From the NCBI GenBank assembly GCA_023137005.1, contig JAGLQE010000045.1, forward strand, positions 1 through 6,746: a stretch of DNA of 6,746 nt, read 5' to 3'. The position numbers and the translations under genes are program-made. This document shows, one piece after another, positions 1 to 4,997 of the stretch; position 1 is the first letter of the stretch, and the number at the start of each line of letters is the position of its first letter. The notes under the pieces were generated by a model that worked only from the letters and a program-made list of their open reading frames with translations, ran no database searches and was not told the origin of the DNA. Origin of the DNA: Thermoplasmata archaeon. Lineage in GTDB: Archaea > Thermoplasmatota > Thermoplasmata > SG8-5 > JAGLSY01.

Positions 1-1
1 T

Positions 2-712
2 CTGGACTGCCCGGAGTGCGGCGCCCCTCTGGAGATAGAGTTCGGCACGAAGACCTACCGATGCAAGTACTGTGATTCATCTGTAAAATTACCATCTGAG
101 CCTGTAACATTCGTAAAAAAAGAGGAACGAATAGAGGTGACGGTGGGCAACAGGACCACGGTCTACAATTCAGTTGACGAAATGCCTCATTATCTTAGGC
201 TAAGGTATCAAGGCCTTGATTCACTGAATTTCAAGAGGGATATGGCCAGGAAGACCAATGTGGATGCGGTCATCCATGAAATGGGTGCTAGTGGCTATCT
301 TGTCGATGGGAAGATATACAAAACATATGATGAATTGCCTGAAGAGTCCAAGGATATGCTTCAAAATATAGAGTCACTTTCTCCTGCAGGATCTCCACGA
401 CCTAGCGAGAAGATCAATTATACAAGGAGCTGGGCCATGACAGAGGATGGTGGAAATTACAGGATGACGTTCGCTCCAGGGCTCACCCGGCAAGATATTC
501 CCGATATCACTTACTTTCACATCTTAATCAAATACGGTAAGATGTCCATGAACCAGGATCATCAGGGCAAGACCATAGTATTCTGCCCCACCTGCCAGAA
601 GGAAACAATGTACAAGAGATCCTTACTGGGAGCTATCAAGTGCCAGAAATGTAAGAAGAGCGTGTACTTCCTGGATATTGGCAAGGGCGAGGTCAAGGTT
701 AGGGAGGGGTGA
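2..712 (+). CDS. Double zinc-ribbon protein, 5' end outside window
   Basis: The frame is open from the left edge, so the visible 236 residues lack the true N-terminus; the GTG at 137 lies inside the gene and is not its start. Residues are numbered from position 2. A first zinc ribbon has Cys at about 3, 6, 21 and 24 (CPEC...CKYC). A second at the C-terminus has Cys at about 195, 198, 214 and 217 (CPTC...CQKC). Between them a short motif occurs twice, near residues 55-75 (YNSVDEMPHYLR) and 106-126 (YKTYDELPEESKDM), which may be a duplicated helical unit. There is no signal peptide or membrane segment in the visible part, so it is probably cytoplasmic. Paired ribbons are common in nucleic-acid or protein-binding scaffolds, but no specific function can be read. 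Codons end often in G or C, unlike the propeller gene that faces it 50 bp downstream. Confidence 0.85.
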   Translation: MDCPECGAPLEIEFGTKTYRCKYCDSSVKLPSEPVTFVKKEERIEVTVGNRTTVYNSVDEMPHYLRLRYQGLDSLNFKRDMARKTNVDAVIHEMGASGYLVDGKIYKTYDELPEESKDMLQNIESLSPAGSPRPSEKINYTRSWAMTEDGGNYRMTFAPGLTRQDIPDITYFHILIKYGKMSMNQDHQGKTIVFCPTCQKETMYKRSLLGAIKCQKCKKSVYFLDIGKGEVKVREG

Positions 713-743
713 GAAAGGCGGTTCCTCGATCTTGGAGAGGATG

Positions 744-759
744 TGGTATGGCGTATGAA
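744..759. repeat. 16-nt direct repeat, copy 1
   Basis: The block TGGTATGGCGTATGAA lies just past the stop codon of the propeller gene and recurs identically at 2912-2927, in the same orientation. In the second copy it encodes part of GSYAIP in the remnant reading frame on the minus strand. Here it is beyond the stop and in a different frame. A chance 16-nt match is unlikely in a window this size. Confidence 0.85.
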
Positions 760-762
760 TGA

Positions 763-1944
763 TCATTGATTATGATAATTTTTTCTATGATACAAATAAA
801 GCCAAGATACCGATGATAATATACATACCATGGATCCCGCAACGAGGGGAACCGCCCAATCTGGCCTTTCATCAATTATTACAGTACTTTCAATATTGAT
901 CCTCTTAATATCCTCCGAGGATATCATGTATAAACCACCATCTGCTGTGAATTTGGTTGTTGCGCTGTCTATATATGATCTAAATCCACCCACATAACAA
1001 GCCTGCCCGTAAATATCCCAAGAACAGCACAAGAATGTGAAATTCACATCATAGGCCAATCTCTGTATGATGGTTCTATTGTAGAATACCACACCTTCAT
1101 TTCCAACCAATAATGCATATTCGCCAGATGGCGCCCAGGCAATATCCTGAAAACGATGTGTTGGATAACTATCCAGAGATTGAAATGTATCATTTGAACA
1201 ATAATCAGATCTAGAAGACAATATCTGAAATTCCGAGTCATCATATCTCATTACTGTGTTATGAGACCCACATAATAATGCATATCCCTGGTATCCATCA
1301 TTTAGATCATTATCTGGCTTCCATGAAATACTCTGGATATTAAAACTGCTAGATGAGAAACTGGGAGTTATTTCAGTTATAACACCATCTTCAAATTTAT
1401 GGATACCACCATTACTTGAAGCTATCAATGCGAATGCCCCATCTGGCCTCCAGGCAACTGCTTCGAATGATATATTGTAAGTACTATCAATTGACTCTGA
1501 TAAAGCATTGAACCTGATCAGTTTGTAACCAGCTATCAAAGCTTCTGTTCCATCTGGTTTCCAAGATATATCATATGACTCATAACTCGCTGGAACATCA
1601 ATTTGTTTTTTGGTCGTATCATTATAAATAACAATTGAACTAGCAGTTCCTGCAATGATCGCATAAGAACCATCTGGCCTCCAGGCAATTGTACGGCCAT
1701 GGATCGGGTTTTCTATCTCATTCACTAGGATATTATTCTTATAGACATGTATCCAATCTCCAAATCCCTGTGAACTGGATGCCAAGACATATGCTTCATT
1801 GGTTATTGGATTCCAGGAGACATCCTCGATATGATATCCATTTTCATCATAAACGATCTCAGGTGTTTCACCGCATACATTGAGGGAAATATTTACCATA
1901 AATAACGTAACAAATATTGCCAAAACAAGGCATTTTTGCTTCAA
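763..1944 (-). CDS. Exported seven-repeat beta-propeller with C-terminal membrane anchor
   Basis: The 393-residue protein starts with a signal peptide (about 1-25: KQK, then a hydrophobic core). It has seven repeats centred on Trp at 44, 88, 128, 165, 208, 270 and 309, mostly of the form SWKPDG or AWRPDG followed by YALIxG, which fits one seven-bladed WD40-like/YVTN-type propeller. A TM helix at about 364-384 precedes a basic tail (YHRK), so the propeller should face outward. NxS/T sequons at 108, 157, 251, 289 and 301 and five Cys between 225 and 316 suit a surface location. The repeat 5-6 spacing (62) exceeds the others (37-44), so that blade carries an insertion. The start is TTG, overlapping the stop of the upstream gene by 4 nt and preceded by GGGTGAT. 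It is co-transcribed with the zinc-ribbon membrane protein. Such propellers usually bind proteins or glycans; the ligand is unknown. The C-terminus may be frameshifted (see findings). Confidence 0.87.
   Translation of the reverse strand: MKQKCLVLAIFVTLFMVNISLNVCGETPEIVYDENGYHIEDVSWNPITNEAYVLASSSQGFGDWIHVYKNNILVNEIENPIHGRTIAWRPDGSYAIIAGTASSIVIYNDTTKKQIDVPASYESYDISWKPDGTEALIAGYKLIRFNALSESIDSTYNISFEAVAWRPDGAFALIASSNGGIHKFEDGVITEITPSFSSSSFNIQSISWKPDNDLNDGYQGYALLCGSHNTVMRYDDSEFQILSSRSDYCSNDTFQSLDSYPTHRFQDIAWAPSGEYALLVGNEGVVFYNRTIIQRLAYDVNFTFLCCSWDIYGQACYVGGFRSYIDSATTKFTADGGLYMISSEDIKRINIESTVIIDERPDWAVPLVAGSMVCILSSVSWLYLYHRKNYHNQ
779..784 (+). terminator. T6 tract downstream of the double zinc-ribbon gene
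   Basis: A run of six T residues lies 67 nt past the stop of the plus-strand zinc-ribbon gene, inside the 3' end of the convergent propeller gene. Archaeal transcription often stops at plain T-runs without a strong hairpin, so this could end the plus-strand transcript. The only hairpin nearby is a weak 5-bp TCCTC/GAGGA stem in the 50-bp intergenic gap. The call rests on sequence pattern only. Confidence 0.25.
1439..1457. repeat. Propeller-blade DNA repeat, copy 1
   Basis: The 19-nt stretch CCATCTGGCCTCCAGGCAA is identical at 1670-1688, which is 231 nt (77 codons) away in the same frame. On the minus strand it encodes the AWRPDG core of the blade at Trp165. A diverged version at 1550-1568 encodes SWKPDG. 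Identity at the nucleotide level suggests fairly recent blade duplication or gene conversion within the gene. Confidence 0.85.
1670..1688. repeat. Propeller-blade DNA repeat, copy 2
   Basis: This is identical to 1439-1457 and encodes the AWRPDG core of the blade at Trp88. The blade between the two copies (Trp128) carries a diverged version, so the identical pair is not adjacent. That pattern fits conversion, or duplication of a two-blade unit. Confidence 0.85.
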
Positions 1945-2816
1945 ACGTTATCACCCATCTCAGTCCTATTTTCCGGGATGTTCATCTCGGATACCTCTGA
2001 ATTAATAACCTCATCAGATGGTGGGGCCATATACTGCGAAGTGTTTGTATAATATGGTATAAGGACCATTTTAGGATATGGTTTAATAGGAGATCTGATA
2101 AATATTAAACAAAGGATTATGGCTAAATAAGTCAAGAAGAACCAAGCCAATGCAATTAATCCAATCCCACATATTAGTAAACCTCCGGTGACAAATGAAA
2201 AAATAGCGGTTGATGTACATCTTTTTTTCATACCTGTGAACTCCCTCACTGACAATAAGGATATTCCAATGAAGATCAATGTGAATCCAATGAAAGCCTG
2301 GCCGACCCACAACCAGGGCTCTAGTTCATAGTAATGGTATGATTCATAATAACTGCCAAATGAATAGGAATCGATTCCAATAACTGTGATCACGAAAAAT
2401 ATAACGGGCAATATAATGCACATTATTGTCGTGAGAAGTGATACTTTATTACTATAACTCGAATAGAATCCAAGGAATCCAATACTCATTAGTATAAAGC
2501 CAGCTAATAAAATAATTATGGAACTTACAAACATATAAAATAAATTAGAATCATCGAACTTGAATAATTCCCCACCACTTGAGAAGTTAAGATACATGAT
2601 GATTCCGATATACAGGCTTGACATCATCACTACCATCGAACCAAATGACCCCATGGTGAATAGTCCTTTACCGAGGATAACTGGTCTGGACATTTTCCTT
2701 ACAATTACTTCAGGATCTTCATCCTGTTTAAATGTGTGCTCATTTAGTATTCTGAAGCCACAGTTGGAACATACATCCCCCTCATTCAAGGCTCCACAAT
2801 TATTACATTCGATCAA
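1941..2816 (-). CDS. N-terminal zinc-ribbon, multi-TM membrane protein
   Basis: The preferred start is the TTG at 2816, giving 291 residues beginning MIECNNCG. It has GGAGGGG 6 nt upstream and a TATA box that would place the transcript start near 2838. A longer frame from a TTG at 2855 would begin upstream of that site. A zinc ribbon occupies residues 4-19 (Cys 4, 7, 16, 19; CNNC...CSNC). Five or six TM helices follow at about 54-76, 92-117, 126-147, 168-190, 204-222 and 223-241, then a hydrophilic tail of about 50 residues. The loop at 150-167 is rich in Tyr and Ser. Zinc-ribbon-plus-TM proteins are common in archaea and mostly uncharacterised. It is the first gene of an operon and overlaps the propeller gene by 4 nt, so it could assist or sense the propeller at the membrane; this is inference from position. 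Codons often end in A or T. Confidence 0.8.
   Translation of the reverse strand: MIECNNCGALNEGDVCSNCGFRILNEHTFKQDEDPEVIVRKMSRPVILGKGLFTMGSFGSMVVMMSSLYIGIIMYLNFSSGGELFKFDDSNLFYMFVSSIIILLAGFILMSIGFLGFYSSYSNKVSLLTTIMCIILPVIFFVITVIGIDSYSFGSYYESYHYYELEPWLWVGQAFIGFTLIFIGISLLSVREFTGMKKRCTSTAIFSFVTGGLLICGIGLIALAWFFLTYLAIILCLIFIRSPIKPYPKMVLIPYYTNTSQYMAPPSDEVINSEVSEMNIPENRTEMGDNV
1950..1956 (-). promoter_or_regulatory. Ribosome binding site GGGTGAT for the propeller gene
   Basis: GGGTGAT complements the ATCACC end of archaeal 16S rRNA. It lies 5 nt upstream of the TTG start at 1944, inside the last codons of the preceding gene. It decides the start: no ATG or GTG nearby would keep the signal peptide intact, whereas this TTG gives a complete one beginning KQK. 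Confidence 0.7.
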
Positions 2817-2822
2817 ACTTTT

Positions 2823-2829
2823 CCCCTCC
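2823..2829 (-). promoter_or_regulatory. Ribosome binding site GGAGGGG for the zinc-ribbon membrane protein
   Basis: A strong Shine-Dalgarno-like GGAGGGG sits 6 nt upstream of the TTG at 2816. It supports that start over the in-frame GTG at 2831, which overlaps this site, and over the TTG at 2855. The resulting N-terminus (MIECNNCG) is typical for a zinc ribbon at the very start of a protein. Confidence 0.7.
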
Positions 2830-2860
2830 ACATGATGTGATATTCCAATAATCAATGAAG

Positions 2861-2868
2861 ATATAAAG
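2861..2868 (-). promoter_or_regulatory. TATA box for the zinc-ribbon/propeller operon
   Basis: On the minus strand the sequence reads CTTTATAT. Using the usual archaeal spacing of about 26 nt, transcription would start near 2838, leaving a leader of about 22 nt that contains the GGAGGGG site. The box lies within the 3' end of the remnant reading frame (codons for IPLYL), so the promoter reuses or arose in former coding DNA. Confidence 0.55.
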
Positions 2869-2911
2869 GTATATTGGTACGGTCTTTTGTGGAAGACAAT
2901 TCCTCATCCTC

Positions 2912-2927
2912 TGGTATGGCGTATGAA
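2912..2927. repeat. 16-nt direct repeat, copy 2
   Basis: This is identical to 744-759 and in the same orientation. The two copies bracket the complete zinc-ribbon/propeller operon together with its promoter. Weaker similarity extends beyond the block: TTCCTC on the left of both copies on the plus strand, and the membrane-helix coding region on the right. Confidence 0.85.
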
Positions 2928-2962
2928 CCTTCAATTCCATTCCTGATAATCAGAAATAAACC

Positions 2963-2970
2963 CATATAAA
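2963..2970 (+). promoter_or_regulatory. Possible TATA box for the ORF starting at 2994
   Basis: CATATAAA is preceded by an A-rich stretch (CAGAAATAAAC) that could act as a TFB recognition element. With a spacing of about 26 nt, transcription would start at about 2993, exactly at the ATG at 2994, giving a leaderless message. The box is a weaker match than the others in this window and lies in the antisense of remnant coding DNA, so it may be fortuitous. Confidence 0.3.
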
Positions 2971-2993
2971 CCCCGATCGTCAATCCTGAAAAC

Positions 2994-3323
2994 ATGGCGA
3001 ACCACCACATACACTTCCAACTCCCTACTCATAACCAGCACATCCATATCATCTCCAGAATAAAGGACGACCTCAGAACCATTTGGGGTGACATGGCCGA
3101 CCACATGGTGAACAGGAGCCTGGAGGATCTCGGATTGATAAATGAGCCGAGCCTGGAGGAGACAGAGAAGGTCATAGATCTACTGGACACCCGGACCTTC
3201 CCATTATTTCTGAAACAGCACATTGCGAATAGAAAGACCCGCCTGTACACCAGATGGTTGAGGGAAGAGAGGGAGAGGGTGGCTGGATGGGGGAAGGTAG
3301 GTGTGAGTATCCTAAATAAATAA
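2994..3323 (+). CDS. Chimeric or truncated ORF, unknown function
   Basis: The frame encodes 109 residues in two unlike parts. Residues 1-22 are rich in His, Asn and Gln, and about the first dozen are the antisense of the remnant's Trp- and Met-rich anchor codons, so they look non-native. From about residue 23 (RIKDDLRTIWGD) the sequence is charged, helical and protein-like, and its codons end mostly in C or G, so this part was probably selected as coding. The pattern IWGDMADHMVNRSLEDLGL followed by an acidic linker and a second helix pair loosely resembles a small helical domain at the C-terminus of some archaeal regulatory proteins; this is recalled and not firm. The simplest view is a 5'-truncated gene fragment with a new upstream start. 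Alternatives are a young gene expressed from a leaderless ATG, or a short protein starting at an internal Met. It ends just before a strong hairpin. Confidence 0.45.
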   Translation: MANHHIHFQLPTHNQHIHIISRIKDDLRTIWGDMADHMVNRSLEDLGLINEPSLEETEKVIDLLDTRTFPLFLKQHIANRKTRLYTRWLREERERVAGWGKVGVSILNK

Positions 3324-3327
3324 AAAT

Positions 3328-3349
3328 TGCAGGGGATCAACCCCCTGCA
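3328..3349. terminator. Bidirectional hairpin between converging genes
   Basis: A perfect 8-bp stem (TGCAGGGG / CCCCTGCA) with a 6-nt loop ATCAAC sits in the 42-bp gap between the ORF ending at 3323 and the VWA gene ending at 3366. A-rich sequence on the left (AAATAAATAAAAAT) supplies a T-rich tail for minus-strand transcripts. This suits termination of the VWA gene best and may serve both directions. Confidence 0.65.
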
Positions 3350-3365
3350 TTCTTCGTATTAGAAT

Positions 3366-4904
3366 TTAGGGATATTCCAATAATTCAATGAAATCCTTCT
3401 CGGACTGTCCCTTGAACCTGTACTCATCCAGGGCCTCCACAGCCAGTTCCCTTATCTCCTTGATGGACGAATCACTGAACTCGGAGTCCTTCAGGTGTTC
3501 CGCGAATTCAGCAACGCACAAGGCGAATCTGAACTGCGGGCTGGTATCGCCAATATCCTGTGTGAAGCAACTGTCCTTGATATCATAGACCTTTCTTAAT
3601 GACATGGAGTTTTCCAGGTTCTTGTATCTTAGTTCCAGGGATCCGAGATCACCATGCGTGGACTTGAGTTTTATCTCGTATAATGCCGTCACGGTGTGGC
3701 CCGCGCCTATGTCTCCCGAATCCTTGCTCTTGTCCCTGAACTCTTCTTCGGTCATCAATCGGTTCTCATAACCCAGTAATCTGTATTCCTCGATCACCCT
3801 GGGGTTGAACTCCACCTGCAATTTCAAGTCCTTGGCAACAGATATCATATTCCCGGTCAGGTCCTCAATGAACTCCTTTTTTGCTTCATCGATATCGTCT
3901 ATGTAGGCATATCTTCCATCCCCATTATCCGCAAGCTGTTCCATGAGCTGGTCATTGTATTCGCCCATTCCGAACCCATAGGTTGACAGGTAAACTCCCA
4001 TGTTCTTGTAATCCTGGATCATCGCCACAAGGCCCTGTGTGTCACTTATGCCAGTGTTCGCCACTCCATCTGATAATAGGAGCAGTCTGCAGGGCTCCCC
4101 CACTCTTCTGTTCTCCAGTGCCATTTCATAGCCTTTCTTCAATCCATCATGGGCATTGGTCGAGCCATCTGCTCTGAACTCACTGATCTTGGATATTATC
4201 AATTCTTTATCACTGGCTCCTAGGGGTTCCAGATAGTCCCTGGCCGTGGAATCATATACCACTATCCCGAATCTATCGCCTTCCTGCATCTGGTTTACCA
4301 GGTATGGTAGAGCCTCTCTGATAAGTGATAATTTTCCAGCGGATGCCATAGACCCAGACATATCTACAACCGCAATGAACAACATTGACGGCCTATCTTC
4401 CGTGGACATGGACTTTGCCTTGACACCGATCTTCAGCATGTGGTATCCATCACTGAAGTAGGATGGGCCGCATTCCATATGAATTGTGAAATCCGAATCC
4501 TCGTCCTCTGGATAATTGTAATCGAAATAATTCAGGAACTCCTCGGTCCGGACCGTGCCGGGTTGTGGTGTGATCCCACTGTTGATGGAACTGCGGGCAA
4601 GCACATATGATCCCGTGTCTACATCTGCTCCAAAGGTCGAGACCGGGTTATCTTCGGTATCGATGTATTCTCCAGAGCTATAAGCCTCCAGGAACTGTTC
4701 TGTTGTATCCATCTCATAGTTGATGGGAGCCGGTGTGGGTTGTGGCGAGGGGTAGGGATACGGGAGGGGAGTGTAGCTGTCGCCGCCCCCTGACCCGAAT
4801 CCGATGGTCATGACATATAGAACAGACATCAATACCAATGTCACTGCTGCGATCACCGCCAAAGCTCCAATTATCCTTAATTTACTTCTCGGTTTTTTCA
4901 TCAT
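3366..4904 (-). CDS. YfbK-type von Willebrand factor A protein, membrane-anchored
   Basis: The 512 residues show the full YfbK architecture. They comprise an N-terminal TM helix (about 10-34), a Pro-rich linker (about 45-60; YTPLPYPYPSPQPTPAP), an N-terminal YfbK domain (about 67-145, with STFGADVDTGSYVLAR and EEFLNYFDYNYP), a VWA domain (about 172-345) and a YfbK C-terminal domain (about 355-510). The metal site is intact: D181-M-S183-G-S185, T249 in STNAHDG and D279 in LLLLSDG. The VWA domain should therefore bind a divalent cation and a protein ligand. There is no lipobox, so the protein is held by the helix with the rest probably outside the cell. Length is close to bacterial YfbK proteins. 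The function of this family is not well established. The start is one of two adjacent ATGs (4904 or 4901) after GGTGAT. It diverges from the signal peptidase gene. Confidence 0.92.
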   Translation of the reverse strand: MMKKPRSKLRIIGALAVIAAVTLVLMSVLYVMTIGFGSGGGDSYTPLPYPYPSPQPTPAPINYEMDTTEQFLEAYSSGEYIDTEDNPVSTFGADVDTGSYVLARSSINSGITPQPGTVRTEEFLNYFDYNYPEDEDSDFTIHMECGPSYFSDGYHMLKIGVKAKSMSTEDRPSMLFIAVVDMSGSMASAGKLSLIREALPYLVNQMQEGDRFGIVVYDSTARDYLEPLGASDKELIISKISEFRADGSTNAHDGLKKGYEMALENRRVGEPCRLLLLSDGVANTGISDTQGLVAMIQDYKNMGVYLSTYGFGMGEYNDQLMEQLADNGDGRYAYIDDIDEAKKEFIEDLTGNMISVAKDLKLQVEFNPRVIEEYRLLGYENRLMTEEEFRDKSKDSGDIGAGHTVTALYEIKLKSTHGDLGSLELRYKNLENSMSLRKVYDIKDSCFTQDIGDTSPQFRFALCVAEFAEHLKDSEFSDSSIKEIRELAVEALDEYRFKGQSEKDFIELLEYP

Positions 4905-4910
4905 ATCACC
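4905..4910 (-). promoter_or_regulatory. GGTGAT ribosome site at the VWA start
   Basis: GGTGAT directly abuts ATGATG. Zero spacing from the first ATG is poor and 3 nt from the second (4901) is better, so translation may begin at the second ATG, removing one Met. The predicted transcript start near 4910 leaves a leader of only about 6 nt, so the message could also be read as nearly leaderless. Confidence 0.45.
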
Positions 4911-4932
4911 AGTAACAACTTGGCCCTGAAGA

Positions 4933-4940
4933 TATATAAA
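4933..4940 (-). promoter_or_regulatory. TATA box for the VWA gene
   Basis: The minus strand reads TTTATATA, a strong archaeal TATA box. Its centre near 4936 predicts a transcript start near 4910, a few nucleotides before the ATG at 4904. It lies back to back with the signal peptidase promoter, with a 12-bp palindrome between them. Confidence 0.65.
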
Positions 4941-4947
4941 TCGAGTC

Positions 4948-4959
4948 TTGACATGTCAA
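4948..4959. promoter_or_regulatory. Palindromic candidate operator between divergent promoters
   Basis: TTGACATGTCAA is a perfect 12-bp inverted repeat with no spacer. It sits 7 bp upstream of each TATA box, overlapping the expected TFB-recognition positions of both promoters. A dimeric regulator bound here could control the VWA and signal peptidase genes together. The symmetry is seen directly; the regulatory role is inferred. No regulator gene is present in the window. Confidence 0.5.
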
Positions 4960-4966
4960 AAATATC

Positions 4967-4975
4967 CTTATAATA
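4967..4975 (+). promoter_or_regulatory. TATA box for the signal peptidase gene
   Basis: CTTATAATA, centred near 4971, predicts a transcript start at about 4997-4998, right at the ATG at 4998. The message would be leaderless, in keeping with the absence of any Shine-Dalgarno sequence before this gene. A second AT-rich stretch (TTTATAGTA, 4986-4994) is too close to the start codon to serve. Confidence 0.55.
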
Positions 4976-4997
4976 CAAGATAACGTTTATAGTATTG

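Larger units (their letters stand above)
2852..3028 (-). pseudogene. Remnant: C-terminal membrane anchor of a second propeller-type gene
   Basis: A 58-codon open stretch on the minus strand runs from just after an in-frame TGA (3031-3029) to a stop at 2854-2852, without its own start. It begins with a hydrophobic helix (about residues 8-28, starting WWFAMFSG) followed by a polar tail with GSYAIP and an acidic stretch. The helix aligns with the end of the propeller protein at 763-1944: WAVPLVAGSMV there against WWFAMFSGLTI here. Both DNA regions share the identical 16-nt block (744-759 and 2912-2927). The best reading is the 3' end of a paralogous propeller gene whose 5' part has been lost. 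It could also be one piece of an ancestral gene disrupted by arrival of the two-gene operon. No blade sequence is recognisable upstream. Confidence 0.55.

Noticed and set aside
1439..1688. Repeated CCATCTGG... units as a CRISPR-like or intergenic repeat array
   Set aside because: The units are unevenly spaced, in frame and encode the WRPDG blade core, so they are protein repeats.
1860..1885. Lipobox in the propeller signal peptide (LNVC)
   Set aside because: The residue before Cys is Val rather than Gly, Ala or Ser, and a C-terminal TM anchor is present, so lipid attachment is not supported.
2817..2855. N-terminal extension of the zinc-ribbon membrane protein from a TTG at 2855
   Set aside because: The predicted transcript start is near 2838, a strong GGAGGGG site serves the TTG at 2816, and the extra 13 residues show no domain feature.
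3029..3340. Minus-strand frame opposite the 2994-3323 ORF
   Set aside because: It is the antisense of the better plus-strand frame, extends into the terminator hairpin and lacks protein-like composition.
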